From Saccharicrinis sp963677245 (GTDB lineage: Bacteria > Bacteroidota > Bacteroidia > Bacteroidales > Marinilabiliaceae): a DNA stretch of 64,000 nt. Position 1 is the stretch's first letter. Each line of letters starts with the position of its first letter. The notes below the pieces were generated by a model that did not search any database, was not told the origin of the DNA, and was given only the letters and a program-made list of their open reading frames with translations. Position numbers and translations under genes: made by a program. Shown here piece by piece: positions 19,514 through 28,950 of the stretch. The stretch spans positions 5,208,001-5,272,000 of the forward strand of contig OY781921.1 of NCBI GenBank assembly GCA_963677245.1. The letters are read 5' to 3'.

Positions 19514-20116
19514 ATGGAACAAAAGACAGAGCGATTTATTTTGAAAGTAGAAAATGTATTTGCATCCGGAAGGGTAAGTATTACTGAATTTGAATCGTTG
19601 ATTAAAGAGTGGAGGCAAGTAATATTGCTTCAATGTTATGAAGATGAAGAAGTAAAGCAAATTCATCGTAACCTGAATCATTTAAAGATAACTATACGCT
19701 GGTATAAAAAACATTGTTGCTCTAATAAAAGTGAGCATTTGTTGAAGTTTTTACGAACCATGATTCAGTGCATTAATGTAGAATTAAGGAGCTTAAAACT
19801 AAAATCAAACGTTAGACAAAGAACAAGTGACATTGCAGGGACTCAGAACAATTTCATGACCTGGACAGCTAATAAAAGAGCTTTAATTGAACTTATAAGT
19901 GCATTGCACTCAGTCAACTGTATCAATAATGGTAAAATCAAGATTCAACATTTGGTTGAGCTTTTTGAAAGCATATTTGAAATAAATCTTAGTAACTACT
20001 TTTCTGAACTTAATAAGATGACAGTGCGCACCCCGTTAAATAATAGAGGGTTACGAGCGTACTTTTTAAGCGACCTGGTTGACGGGTTTAATGAGAAAAT
20101 GCAGAATTTTAAATAA
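19514..20116 (+). CDS. RteC-like regulator of a mobile element
   Basis: The 200-residue, mostly helical protein has the C-terminal pattern of RteC: WTANKRALIELISALHSVNCINNGKIKIQ and a later block FESIFEINLSNYF followed by RTPLNNRGLRAYFLSDLVDGF. In CTnDOT, RteC activates excision genes, so a role in control of element excision is likely. It is the first gene of the + strand replication module, followed by a helix-turn-helix gene. No membrane segment or enzyme motif is seen. Length is close to known RteC (about 217 residues). Confidence 0.7.
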   Translation: MEQKTERFILKVENVFASGRVSITEFESLIKEWRQVILLQCYEDEEVKQIHRNLNHLKITIRWYKKHCCSNKSEHLLKFLRTMIQCINVELRSLKLKSNVRQRTSDIAGTQNNFMTWTANKRALIELISALHSVNCINNGKIKIQHLVELFESIFEINLSNYFSELNKMTVRTPLNNRGLRAYFLSDLVDGFNEKMQNFK

Positions 20117-20124
20117 ATCTAACA

Positions 20125-20143
20125 CAACTTGAGACACAAGTTG
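20125..20143. promoter_or_regulatory. Short dyad upstream of the HTH gene
   Basis: CAACTTG (20125-20131) and CAAGTTG (20137-20143) form a 7-bp dyad with a 5-nt loop, between the rteC-like stop and the HTH gene start. It could be an operator or a weak terminator; there is no T-tract. Confidence 0.35.
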
Positions 20144-20198
20144 AGTTCATAAAACTTTCCGTATTGACAAATTTGTGCTGAATTTAAAAACTCAGTAC

Positions 20199-20561
20199 AT
20201 GAATGTTATAACATTAGAATCCGAAGCTTATAAAGCTCTTATTGAAAAAATAGATTCCCTTTCAAAGTTTGTAGAACAAATTCAACCAAAGGTTAATCCA
20301 GAAGAAGCATGGGTTGACAGTAAAGATGTATGCACCTACTTAAGGATTAGTTCACGAACCTTGCAGAGGTTACGCAGTAGTGGCCATATTTCTTATTCTA
20401 CTTTAGGAGGCAAAATCTATTATACAATTTCGGAAATTAAAAAGCTATTGGAGAGCAGAAAGATTCGCACAAGTGCAGAATCATTGGATGAGCTATGTGA
20501 GATGTATAAAAATCGCATTTCTAGTTTTCAGGAAAAGGGGAAAAGTATAGGTAATCATTAA
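20199..20561 (+). CDS. Helix-turn-helix DNA-binding protein (excisionase-like)
   Basis: Start chosen at ATG 20199 (MNVITLESEAYKALIEKI), which is the usual opening of this Bacteroidota family; the GTG at 20175 adds only a short tail. After a coiled N-terminal part (about 1-45), residues ~48-92 (DSKDVCTYLRISSRTLQRLRSSGHISYSTLGGKIYY, in parts) form a MerR/excisionase-type winged HTH. These proteins are typical next to rteC and integrases on Bacteroidota mobile elements and probably act as excision or transcription factors. It is part of the + strand module leading to the primase gene. Confidence 0.75.
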   Translation: MNVITLESEAYKALIEKIDSLSKFVEQIQPKVNPEEAWVDSKDVCTYLRISSRTLQRLRSSGHISYSTLGGKIYYTISEIKKLLESRKIRTSAESLDELCEMYKNRISSFQEKGKSIGNH

Positions 20562-20578
20562 TATAAAACTTTAAATAT

Positions 20579-20890
20579 ATGATAGTTTATCTTTCAGGTA
20601 TAAATTATGATACCAGTGAATATGATTTAGATAAGATAAAAACTGTCTTATTTGAACTTGGCTGTACAGTTATTTCTCCTGAAGCAAAGGAACTTCAAAA
20701 ACTCAATTGGTCTGAGAACCTAAGATTACGATTAAGTTTCATTCAAAGTAGTAGCATAATTTACATGCTTCCTAACTGGAATGAGAATGAAATGTCTCGA
20801 ATCGAGTTAACAGCAGCAATGGATGACAAGAAACCTCTTTGCTTCTCTCCTGAAGACATAAGAGAATTATTAACCACCCTTGACAATTAG
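20579..20890 (+). CDS. DUF4406 domain protein
   Basis: 103 residues beginning MIVYLSGINYDTSEYD, with the Rossmann-like pattern of DUF4406 (related in fold to nucleoside 2-deoxyribosyltransferases): a first strand ending in SG, IQSSSIIYMLPNWNEN (the usual family pattern is D-x-I-x-x-LP-x-W) and EMSRIELTAAMDDKKPL (S-x-G-x-x-x-E-x-x-x-A in the family). The usual Gly of that last motif is Ile here. Such genes are common in phages and integrative elements; a nucleotide-metabolism function is presumed but not shown. It lies 17 bases after the HTH gene. Confidence 0.65.
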   Translation: MIVYLSGINYDTSEYDLDKIKTVLFELGCTVISPEAKELQKLNWSENLRLRLSFIQSSSIIYMLPNWNENEMSRIELTAAMDDKKPLCFSPEDIRELLTTLDN

Positions 20891-20946
20891 CAATGGTTTA
20901 AGGTAGGGCTGAACAAGGGCAGCTCTACCATTTAACTTAGTATTTA

Positions 20947-23900
20947 ATGGATGCAAATAGAGTAATAGAACACATAAATGGAGAAGTTTTAAATGTTGTA
21001 TCAAATTTTATTGAACTAAAACGTGCTGGAACTAATTATATGGCTTGCTGTCCTTTTCACAATGAAAAGACAGCATCGTTAAGCGTTAACCCTGCAAAAG
21101 GGATATTTAAGTGTTTTGGTTGCGGTAAAGGCGGTAATGCCATCGAGTTTATCAAGGAACACGAAGGAGTTGATTTTAAACAGGCTGTTGAAATTGGAGC
21201 AAAGAAATTAGGAATAGGTTTTGAATGGCAAAAGAGTGCCAATTTTGATGAAGCCAAATTCAAGCACCAGGAAAGTCTTCATATTGCATGCGGTATTGTC
21301 GAACAGTTCTTTACGGAACAATTAAACCATAAAGATGTCCAAAAGTATATCCAGGAACGGAATATCTACATACCAGAAAACAGTAGCTTTAATATTGGAT
21401 TTGCTCCAAATGGGAATGCACTTTTGGCTCATTCAAGAAAAGAAGGTTTAAAGACTGAAATACTTGAAGAAATCGGAGTTTTAAAGAGTAACGACAAAGG
21501 AGTTTATGACTTCTTTCGGAATCGGCTTATTTTTCCTATTTCCAATTCCAGAGGACAAACCATTGCCTTTGCCGGACGCGATTTGAATGGTGATTCCAAA
21601 GTGAAATACCTTAATTCTCCTGAGAGCAGTATTTACATTAAAGGGAATGAACTATACGCTTTAAATGAAGCAAGGTTTGCCATTAAGCAAGAAGAACGGG
21701 CTTATGTAGTAGAAGGATATACTGATACGTTAAGGATGCACTATATTGGGGTAAATAATACGATGGCAACATGCGGAACTTCTCTTACCCAGGCTCAGGC
21801 AGTACTTATAAAACGTTATACCAACAAAGTCACTCTAATCTTTGATGGTGATTCTGCAGGGAAACTGGCCACAGATCGAAATGCAGAAACTTTAATCAGA
21901 AACCAGTTTCATGTCTCAGTTATTGTTTTGCCAGAAAAACAAGACCCGGATTCACTCTTTGATACGAAAGAAACATTTCTTCAGTATAATGAAAAGCAAG
22001 TAGATTACATCATTTATAAAGCTTCTCAATATGCAGAGAAATCATCTGCAGATCCGGTTTTCAAATCGGAAGCCATTAAACGTATTGCCAAACTGATTTC
22101 TTATTATGACAAAACCAAACAGGAAGTTTATCTGGAGTTTCTTACAGAACACATTAAACCTAAAAAAGCCTGGCAGGATGCATTGAAGGAATTTACCAAA
22201 GATGAACAGGGCAATCAACAACGCTATACCGTTCCTAAGCATGTTAGCCTTAATGATTTTAATAGATGGGGTTTTTATGTAGAAGACAACTGTTATGTGT
22301 TCAGGAATAAAAAGGGTGATGACTTTGTTAAGCATTCCAATTTTGTGATGGCTCCCCTGTTTCATATCGTAAGTCCTATAAACGCTAAACGTCTATATGA
22401 AATCAAAAACCGTCATAACCTGGTTAGGATTGTAGAACTGCCTCAAAGGGATTTGGTAAGTATTACGAACTTCAAGCTTCAGATAGAATCTTTAGGTAAC
22501 TTCCTTTGGACTGGAGGCGAAAGTGAACTGAATAAACTCAAAGCCTGGCTTTATGAGAAAACAAAGAGTTGTAAAGAGGTTGTTCAGATGGGATGGCAAA
22601 GGGAAGGTTTCTTTTGTTGGGGAAATGGCATATTTAATGGTGATGAATTTATAAAAGCCGACCGATATGGAATCGTACAACACCAGGATAATTACTACTA
22701 TATTCCTGCCTGTTCTGAAATCTATTCCGATGACGATTCTTTATTTGAGTTCGAACGCCATTTCATTCATAATGAAGGTAACGTCACTCTATATGAATAC
22801 GCTCAAAAATACACGGCTGTATTTGGTGACAACGGCATAGTGACCTTGGCTTTTTACTTTGCCTGTTTGTTTATGGATGTGGTAGCCAAACGCTTCGATA
22901 AGTTTCCCATCCTGAATATGTATGGCCAGAAGGGTTCTGGTAAAAATACGTGCGCAGAAAGCATTCTGTATATGTTTGGCAAAAAAGGAAAAGTGCCCAA
23001 CCTGCATAACTCCAGTAAACCATCTATTGCTGACCATGTGGCTACAAGTGCCAATGCTGTTTGTGTTCTGGATGAATACCGGAATGACCTTGAAATGGAG
23101 AAACGTGAGCTATTAAAAGGTTTCTGGGATAAAACCGGACGTACCCGGATGAATATGGATAAGGATAAGAAGAAAGAAACCTCAAAAGTAAATCAGGGTA
23201 TTATCGTCTGTGGTCAGCAAATTGCCACAGCAGATATTGCATTATTCAGTCGCTTTGTGGCATTGGGATTCTCAAAAACGGTTTTTTCTCAAGAAGAAGA
23301 ACAAGCCTTTCTCGAACTGGAAAAAATAAACAAGCAGGGTTTAACACAAATCACGCATCAATTACTAAAGCATCGTGAAGCATTTTCTAAACATTACAAC
23401 CAAATGGTAAGTGCCATTAGTGAGAAGTTTCGGGAACTGCTAGGTGATACTTCCATTGAAACCCGAATTTTTAATAACTGGCTCACCATTGCTTCTGCTT
23501 ATGCTACCGTAGCAAAAATTGTGGAGCTGCCATTTAATTACGATGAAATCATTCGCCTGTTTGTAAAAATGATGACCACCCAGAATAAAGAAACAGCTCG
23601 TAATGATGATTTAGGTGTGTTCTGGAAAACCGTGCAATACCTTATCAGCTCCAATATGCTATTTGAAGGTGGTGATTACAAGGTAATGTACATGGACAGG
23701 ATTAACCGAACATTTAAGCAAAATGGCGAATGGCAGAAAAGTGAAATTGTACTTCCAGAACCACAGGATATTCTTTTATTATCTGTTAGCCGAGTATTTG
23801 GATTATATAAGTCACAGGCATTACGAGAAGGTGATAAACCACTCCCGGAAGCAACAGTTGAGTATTATCTTAAAAACAGTCCATCTTTTATATGTGATAC

Positions 23901-24048
23901 CAAGAAAGTGAGCTTTAAAAAGATTGATGCCAAAAGCGGAATGCAGGAATATGACGAAAACGGAAACAAGAAGTTTACCAGTACCACGGCATTCGTATTC
24001 TATCTCGACCAACTTAATCTTAATCTGGAAAGTGCAAAAAGGCAATAA
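20947..24048 (+). CDS. Fused DNA primase-helicase of the mobile element
   Basis: At 1033 residues it starts with a DnaG-type zinc ribbon: Cys 35, His 38, Cys 56 and Cys 59 in CCPFHNEKT...FKCFGCGKGG. The DnaG core follows, with toprim motif VVEGYTD (about 254) and DGDSAGKLATDRN. The C-terminal half has a P-loop ATPase with Walker A GQKGSGKNT (about 660) and Walker B VCVLDEY (about 705), resembling phage and plasmid primase-associated helicases rather than DnaB. It probably primes and unwinds element DNA for autonomous replication. It is followed by a terminator and the iterated TTACTTAG region, a plausible origin. Confidence 0.85.
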   Translation: MDANRVIEHINGEVLNVVSNFIELKRAGTNYMACCPFHNEKTASLSVNPAKGIFKCFGCGKGGNAIEFIKEHEGVDFKQAVEIGAKKLGIGFEWQKSANFDEAKFKHQESLHIACGIVEQFFTEQLNHKDVQKYIQERNIYIPENSSFNIGFAPNGNALLAHSRKEGLKTEILEEIGVLKSNDKGVYDFFRNRLIFPISNSRGQTIAFAGRDLNGDSKVKYLNSPESSIYIKGNELYALNEARFAIKQEERAYVVEGYTDTLRMHYIGVNNTMATCGTSLTQAQAVLIKRYTNKVTLIFDGDSAGKLATDRNAETLIRNQFHVSVIVLPEKQDPDSLFDTKETFLQYNEKQVDYIIYKASQYAEKSSADPVFKSEAIKRIAKLISYYDKTKQEVYLEFLTEHIKPKKAWQDALKEFTKDEQGNQQRYTVPKHVSLNDFNRWGFYVEDNCYVFRNKKGDDFVKHSNFVMAPLFHIVSPINAKRLYEIKNRHNLVRIVELPQRDLVSITNFKLQIESLGNFLWTGGESELNKLKAWLYEKTKSCKEVVQMGWQREGFFCWGNGIFNGDEFIKADRYGIVQHQDNYYYIPACSEIYSDDDSLFEFERHFIHNEGNVTLYEYAQKYTAVFGDNGIVTLAFYFACLFMDVVAKRFDKFPILNMYGQKGSGKNTCAESILYMFGKKGKVPNLHNSSKPSIADHVATSANAVCVLDEYRNDLEMEKRELLKGFWDKTGRTRMNMDKDKKKETSKVNQGIIVCGQQIATADIALFSRFVALGFSKTVFSQEEEQAFLELEKINKQGLTQITHQLLKHREAFSKHYNQMVSAISEKFRELLGDTSIETRIFNNWLTIASAYATVAKIVELPFNYDEIIRLFVKMMTTQNKETARNDDLGVFWKTVQYLISSNMLFEGGDYKVMYMDRINRTFKQNGEWQKSEIVLPEPQDILLLSVSRVFGLYKSQALREGDKPLPEATVEYYLKNSPSFICDTKKVSFKKIDAKSGMQEYDENGNKKFTSTTAFVFYLDQLNLNLESAKRQ

Positions 24049-24070
24049 CAGTACATTCAATCTTATAGGC

Positions 24071-24105
24071 AAAACGAGAGTTTCATCTGGATAAGCTCTC
24101 GTTTT
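24071..24105. terminator. Terminator after the primase-helicase gene
   Basis: AAAACGAGAG (24071-24080) pairs with CTCTCGTTTT (24096-24105), followed by more T. The stem is usable in both directions. Confidence 0.8.
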
Positions 24106-24170
24106 TTATTGGTTAAATTTGAAAAGCTGTTGGAACAGATTCTTAAAACATGAAATCTTATTACAAATTC

Positions 24171-24331
24171 AGTTACTTAGGTAACTTATAATACTTAGAA
24201 TAGGATTATATATTAAATACTAAAGAGTTATAGCAGATTCATTCAGTTTATCTGGTTACTTGAGATTACTTAGGGTTACTTAATATTCCACACTATTTAC
24301 GAATAGTTACTAAGTAAGTACTTAGGTACTT
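24171..24331. repeat. Iterated TTACTTAG dyads (candidate origin or operator)
   Basis: In a gene-free stretch (24106-24508) there are two dyads with the same centre: AGTTAC-TTAG-GTAACT (24171-24186) and AAGTAC-TTAG-GTACTT (24316-24331). Between them are three head-to-tail copies of (G/A)TTACTT (24254-24283) plus AGTTACTAAG. The pattern resembles iterons for replication-protein binding or tandem repressor sites. It stands between the primase gene and the Xre gene, so both readings fit. Confidence 0.55.
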
Positions 24332-24470
24332 GGTTAAAAATACACTTACTAACTAAATTAACATTCTCTTTTTCTGCTACATACATGTCTATAAGTAAGA
24401 TAAGTACCCTATTCCTAAGAAATACGTTTAGAATAATCTTTTTAAAGGAAAAATCTTCAATTCGTTTTAT

Positions 24471-24478
24471 TATATTTG
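24471..24478 (+). promoter_or_regulatory. Putative Bacteroidota -7 promoter element of the RM operon
   Basis: TATATTTG matches the TAnnTTTG -7 consensus and lies 30 bases before the Xre start, so it probably drives xre-hsdM-hsdS. No convincing -33 TTTG is seen. Confidence 0.5.
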
Positions 24479-24508
24479 ACCATCTTGGACAAGTCAATCT
24501 AAAGAAAG

Positions 24509-24796
24509 ATGATAATAGGACAAAAACTTAGAGCATTAAGAGAAGAAAAAGGTTTGTTACTACGACAAGTAGCAGCTGAACTTGAAGTCGACACCGCTTA
24601 CATTAGTAAAATGGAACGTGGTGAGAAAAATATAAAAAGGGAATACATCATTGTTTTAGCTAGCCTTTATGATTTTGACCAAAGTGATTTATTGGCTCTG
24701 TGGTTAGCAGATAAAGTATTTGATACCATTAAAGGCGATGAAAATGCTTTAAAAGCAATTGAGATTGCAAAAGAATATATTATAAAAGGAAATTAA
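24509..24796 (+). CDS. Xre-family HTH controller of the type I RM system
   Basis: 95 residues with an HTH_3 fold at 4-60: LRALREEKGLLLRQVAAELEVDTAYISKMERGEKN in overlapping pieces. It lies 10 bases before hsdM, on the same strand. By analogy with controller proteins of RM systems it probably times methylase and nuclease expression, perhaps by binding the dyads just upstream; that link is inference. Confidence 0.85.
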   Translation: MIIGQKLRALREEKGLLLRQVAAELEVDTAYISKMERGEKNIKREYIIVLASLYDFDQSDLLALWLADKVFDTIKGDENALKAIEIAKEYIIKGN

Positions 24797-24806
24797 GAAA
24801 ATAGAT

Positions 24807-26375
24807 ATGTCAGAAGACCAGAAAAAGCAGTTGGAACAACAACTTTGGAATATTGCGAACGAACTTAGGGGTAAAATGAATGCTGATGAGTTTCGTGACT
24901 ATATATTAGGTTTCATCTTTTACAAATACTTGGCTGAAAAAATGGAAATTTATGCTAATTCCATCTTGCAGCCTGATGGTATCAAATACATTGATATAAA
25001 GGAGAACTCTGAGAATGGACAAGAGTACATTGAAGCTATTAAAGAGGAAGCCCTTGAAAAGTTAGGTTACTTCCTAAAACCTTCAGAGTTATTTAGTGAG
25101 GTTGCTAAACGAGGTAATGGAAATGGCAAAGAACACAGCAATTTTATACTTGAAGACCTTCAGACAATTCTGAACAACATTCAGCTAAGTACTATGGGTA
25201 CTGAAAGTGAAGAAGATTTTGATAATCTTTTTGAGGACATGGACTTGAATAGTACCAAACTGGGAAAAACTCCGGAAGCAAGAAATGATGTAATTGCAAA
25301 AGTACTTTCTCACCTCAATAAAATTGACTTCAAACTTGAGAACACTGAGCTTGATGTTCTGGGAGATGCCTACGAATACTTAATTGGTCAATTTGCAAGT
25401 GGTGCAGGTAAAAAAGCAGGAGAATTTTACACACCACAAGAAGTAAGTATTGTACTTGCCAAGTTGGTAACAACAGGAAAAAGTAAATTAAAATCGGTTT
25501 ATGACCCAACCTGTGGCTCCGGCTCTTTACTTTTAAGAGTTGCAAAAGAGGTCGAAGAGGTGAATAATTTTTATGGTCAGGAACTAAATCGTACTACTTA
25601 CAACCTTTGTCGGATGAATATGATTTTGCACGATGTGCATTATCGTAAATTCGACATAAAACAAGAGGATACTTTAGAACACCCCCAACATATTGACCAA
25701 CAATTTGAGGCAATTGTAGCTAATCCACCATTTTCTGCTAAATGGAGTGCCAACCAACTTTTTACAAGTGATGACCGTTTTAGCCAATATGGCAAACTAG
25801 CTCCATCAAGTAAGGCTGATTACGCTTTCGTGCAGCACATGATTTATCATCTGGCAGAAAACGGAACGATGGGTATTGTTTTACCACATGGGGCTTTATT
25901 CCGTGGCAGTGCAGAAGGACATATTCGTAAATATTTAATTGAAGAAAAAAACTATTTAGATGCTGTAATTGGACTGCCTGCTAACCTATTTTATGGTACT
26001 CCTATTCCAACATCAATAATGATATTTAAAAAATGTCGTGAAAATCCTGATGATGTCTTATTCATTGATTCAAGTCAACATTACATAAGAGGTACTCAAA
26101 ATTTTTTAAGCTCTGAACATATTCAAAAGATCGTTTCAACTTATCAAGAAAGAGTCAGCGTAGAAAAATACAGTTACCTTGCTCCAATGACCGAAATTGC
26201 TGAAAATGATTACAACCTGAATATTCCTCGTTATGTAGATACATTTATCGAAGAAGAACCTGTTAACATTGAGGCTGTTTCATCTCGCTTAAAAGAACTT
26301 GAGATTGAGATGAATCAAAATAATGCTGAGATTGAATCACTTTGTAAGGAATTAAACATTGATACACCGTTTTAA
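24807..26375 (+). CDS. hsdM: Type I restriction-modification methyltransferase subunit (system 1)
   Basis: 522 residues with the HsdM N-terminal helical domain (ELRGKMNADEFRDYILGFIF) and an N6-adenine methyltransferase core: AdoMet motif DPTCGSGSLLLRV (about 233) and catalytic NPPF (about 306) in VANPPFSAKW. It transfers a methyl group to adenine in the sequence selected by HsdS. It is close in length and sequence to the second HsdM of this window (62117-63685), indicating two related systems. The stop is followed after 2 bases by hsdS. Confidence 0.95.
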   Translation: MSEDQKKQLEQQLWNIANELRGKMNADEFRDYILGFIFYKYLAEKMEIYANSILQPDGIKYIDIKENSENGQEYIEAIKEEALEKLGYFLKPSELFSEVAKRGNGNGKEHSNFILEDLQTILNNIQLSTMGTESEEDFDNLFEDMDLNSTKLGKTPEARNDVIAKVLSHLNKIDFKLENTELDVLGDAYEYLIGQFASGAGKKAGEFYTPQEVSIVLAKLVTTGKSKLKSVYDPTCGSGSLLLRVAKEVEEVNNFYGQELNRTTYNLCRMNMILHDVHYRKFDIKQEDTLEHPQHIDQQFEAIVANPPFSAKWSANQLFTSDDRFSQYGKLAPSSKADYAFVQHMIYHLAENGTMGIVLPHGALFRGSAEGHIRKYLIEEKNYLDAVIGLPANLFYGTPIPTSIMIFKKCRENPDDVLFIDSSQHYIRGTQNFLSSEHIQKIVSTYQERVSVEKYSYLAPMTEIAENDYNLNIPRYVDTFIEEEPVNIEAVSSRLKELEIEMNQNNAEIESLCKELNIDTPF

Positions 26376-26377
26376 CT

Positions 26378-27625
26378 ATGGAGAAACAACAAGGAATAAC
26401 ACCAGAAATACGTTTCCCAGAGTTTAATACTGAATGGGAACACAAACCATTAAACCATTATTTAGAAGAATCTAAAGCTACAAATACTGATTTGAAATAT
26501 GATAAAGCTGAAGTTTTATCAGTATCAGGTGAATTGGGTTGCGTTAATCAAATTGAGTATTTAGGAAGGTCTTATGCCGGAGAATCAGTTCACAATTATG
26601 GAGTTGTTGAAACTGGAGATATTGTTTATACGAAAAGCCCTTTAAAAGCTAATCCTTTTGGTATCATTAAACTTAACAAAGGTGTTCCCGGAATTGTATC
26701 TACTCTTTATGCTATTTATAAGCCCAAAAAAGACAATGCTATTGGAGAATTTATAGATTATTATTTTTCGTTGGATGCCAATACCAACCGTTACCTAAGA
26801 CCACTAGTACGTAAAGGGGCAAAAAACGACATGAAAATTAACAACTCCTATGTACTACATGATAAAATTTATGCTCCATCCATTGAAGAACAGGAACGTA
26901 TAACATTCTTTCTCCAAAAAATTGACAAACGTATAGCACAACTAAAAGAGAAGAAAGTTCTTTTAGAAGATTACAAAAAAGGAATGATGCAAAAACTTTA
27001 TTCTCAAGAGTTGAGATTTAAAGATGAAAATGGAAATAATTTTAATGATTGGGAAGATACAAGGTTAGGTAAAGTTTTTTCTATTTTTAATGGGTTTGCG
27101 TTTTCTAGCGAAGATTCTGTTGAAAAAGGTACTTCTTGGGTTAAAATTGCCGATGTTGGCATACTAGAAATGAAAAAAGATGCCTTATCATTTCTGCCTA
27201 AAGAGTATTCAGAAAAGTACAAGCGTTTTATTTTGAAAAAAGGTGATTATGTAATTGCTCTTACTCGTCCTATATTAAATGGAGGGCTAAAAATCGCTCC
27301 AATTGATGATTTCTTTGACAATTCGCTACTAAATCAAAGAGTTGGAAAGATAGTGAGTGAAAATAATTTAACATTTATATTCTATTTACTACAACAGAAG
27401 TGGCTTATTAAGTCAATTGAAAACAATATCGCAGGAACAGACCCACCAAATTTATCTCCAAAAGAAATAAATCACATCAAGCTTACTATTCCATCTAAGG
27501 ATGAGCAAACTAAGATTGCTACCTTCATCTCTAAAATAGACAAGAAGATAGTAATTTGTCAAAATAAAATTGATAAAATGCAAGAACATAAAAAAAGCCT
27601 ATTGCAAAGAATGTTTTGTGTGTAA
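26378..27625 (+). CDS. hsdS: Type I RM specificity subunit (system 1)
   Basis: 415 residues with two target-recognition domains, each followed by a conserved coiled-coil: EQERITFFLQKIDKRIAQLKEKK (central, in parts) and TKIATFISKIDKKIVICQNKI (C-terminal). The N-terminal TPEIRFPEF and the central NNFNDWED mark the TRD entries. It determines the bipartite DNA target of HsdM/HsdR. It differs from the invertible hsdS pair of system 2: I see no matching inverted partner here, so this one appears fixed. Confidence 0.93.
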   Translation: MEKQQGITPEIRFPEFNTEWEHKPLNHYLEESKATNTDLKYDKAEVLSVSGELGCVNQIEYLGRSYAGESVHNYGVVETGDIVYTKSPLKANPFGIIKLNKGVPGIVSTLYAIYKPKKDNAIGEFIDYYFSLDANTNRYLRPLVRKGAKNDMKINNSYVLHDKIYAPSIEEQERITFFLQKIDKRIAQLKEKKVLLEDYKKGMMQKLYSQELRFKDENGNNFNDWEDTRLGKVFSIFNGFAFSSEDSVEKGTSWVKIADVGILEMKKDALSFLPKEYSEKYKRFILKKGDYVIALTRPILNGGLKIAPIDDFFDNSLLNQRVGKIVSENNLTFIFYLLQQKWLIKSIENNIAGTDPPNLSPKEINHIKLTIPSKDEQTKIATFISKIDKKIVICQNKIDKMQEHKKSLLQRMFCV

Positions 27626-27627
27626 AT

Positions 27628-28275
27628 ATGAAACTTATGGATATTGATACACTAGATATATTTAAAAACCTTATTTTTCCATTCATTATAGCTATTGGAA
27701 CGGTTATAATAACAAACCTGATTAGCAGAAAAAAAAGAAAAGCAGAGGTCAAGAAGCTTAATGCCGAAATTGAGGTCATAAAGCAACGTTTTCAACCTGT
27801 TGTTATTTCTACATTAATTAAAACTCATGAGTTTCTTATTGAAGATAAAATCAATGCGCTTCGAAAACTTCTTGAGTTCAAAGAAAATTTGATGCATGTT
27901 GATATTTCATATCATGATGGTAGAGCTAATATTGATGATGTTGATTTATACTATGATGCCATCTATGAAAAAATTGGAGATACTGAGGAAAATACGATTA
28001 AATCAATTATAAGTAAATATGGGTATTTATTTCGTGACAGGATTGTTGAAAAAATGAATAAGCTTTCATCAGATATATCTAAAATACACCATATCCAAAA
28101 AGAGGAATTTTCTATGAGAAACAGGGAAATGCCAGATGAAGCTGCCAGCCTTGTTTCTTCTTTATCAAATAGATTATCTGATATCATTGAACTAATCAGA
28201 GAAGATTTACACATTAATGATGATTTTATACATACATTCATCAATAGCTATAAATCCTTGGAGGACATAAAATAA
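27628..28275 (+). CDS. Membrane-anchored coiled-coil protein inside the RM operon
   Basis: Start placed at ATG 27628, just after the hsdS stop; the TTG at 27616 overlaps hsdS. About 215 residues: a single N-terminal membrane helix (LIFPFIIAIGTVIITNLI, about 13-30), a basic patch SRKKRKAEVKK, and then helical, probably coiled-coil sequence to the end. I do not recognise a family. It shares its last base with the next gene, so it is co-transcribed with the DUF3800 and PBECR-like genes inside the RM operon. A membrane-located effector or sensor is one possibility, without direct evidence. Confidence 0.6.
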   Translation: MKLMDIDTLDIFKNLIFPFIIAIGTVIITNLISRKKRKAEVKKLNAEIEVIKQRFQPVVISTLIKTHEFLIEDKINALRKLLEFKENLMHVDISYHDGRANIDDVDLYYDAIYEKIGDTEENTIKSIISKYGYLFRDRIVEKMNKLSSDISKIHHIQKEEFSMRNREMPDEAASLVSSLSNRLSDIIELIREDLHINDDFIHTFINSYKSLEDIK

Positions 28276-28949
28276 TGAAGAAAACATTCAACATATATTG
28301 TGATGAAAGCTGTCACATAGAAAATGACCACCAAAACTATATGCTTTTGGGTTGTGTCAGTTCTGCATACAACCAAGTGAAAAGACATACCGAGCGAATC
28401 AAGAATATTAAGACCAAGCACAATTTTTATGGGGAAATAAAGTGGAGTAATGTCTCTTCTTCTCAGTACCCTTTTTACAAAGAACTACTTGAGTATTTTT
28501 TCGATACAGATTTAAGATTCAGAGCAGTTTTAGTTGACAAAGCCAAGGTTAAGAATGATGCTTTTAATCAAGATTACGATACATTCTATTACAAAATGTA
28601 TTATTATCTGCTGAATCATAATAAAAACAGTATGTACAGCTACAATGTATATTTGGATATAAAAGATACATTGAGTGCCTATAAGGTTTCCAAGCTGAAA
28701 GAAATATTAAACACGCAATTCGGTGTGTTTAAAAACGTACAGAATATTCGTTCGCATGAGAGTATTATTCTTCAAATAGCAGATTTAATTACCGGAGCCT
28801 TAGCATACAATTTGAATAATGCAGATAAAAAAGTTAAAGCTAAAACCGATTTGATCAGCCTAATTCGAAAGCATGCTCCAAATGGTTTGAACCAAAACTC
28901 TGATTATAATGAAAATAAATTGAACCTGTTTTTTATAGAATTGCGATAG
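28275..28949 (+). CDS. DUF3800 domain protein
   Basis: 224 residues starting with FNIYCDESCHIENDHQNYMLLG, the DUF3800 signature (first acidic residue pair in an RNase H-like fold). A late acidic motif SHESIILQIADLITGALAYNL carries the conserved Q-x-A-D-x-x-x-G. The family is believed to have a nuclease-like fold and is frequent in defence islands and RM loci. The start codon overlaps the preceding gene's stop. Being enclosed between hsdS and hsdR suggests a role coupled to restriction. Confidence 0.8.
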   Translation: MKKTFNIYCDESCHIENDHQNYMLLGCVSSAYNQVKRHTERIKNIKTKHNFYGEIKWSNVSSSQYPFYKELLEYFFDTDLRFRAVLVDKAKVKNDAFNQDYDTFYYKMYYYLLNHNKNSMYSYNVYLDIKDTLSAYKVSKLKEILNTQFGVFKNVQNIRSHESIILQIADLITGALAYNLNNADKKVKAKTDLISLIRKHAPNGLNQNSDYNENKLNLFFIELR

Positions 28950-28950
28950 T

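Noticed and set aside
17767..24048. Conjugative transposon (CTnDOT-like) with transfer genes
   Set aside because: The integrase and RteC-like gene fit, but no relaxase or tra genes were found in the window; they could lie outside.
24171..24331. CRISPR array
   Set aside because: Repeats are short, irregular and dyad-shaped, with no constant spacer length and no cas genes in the window.
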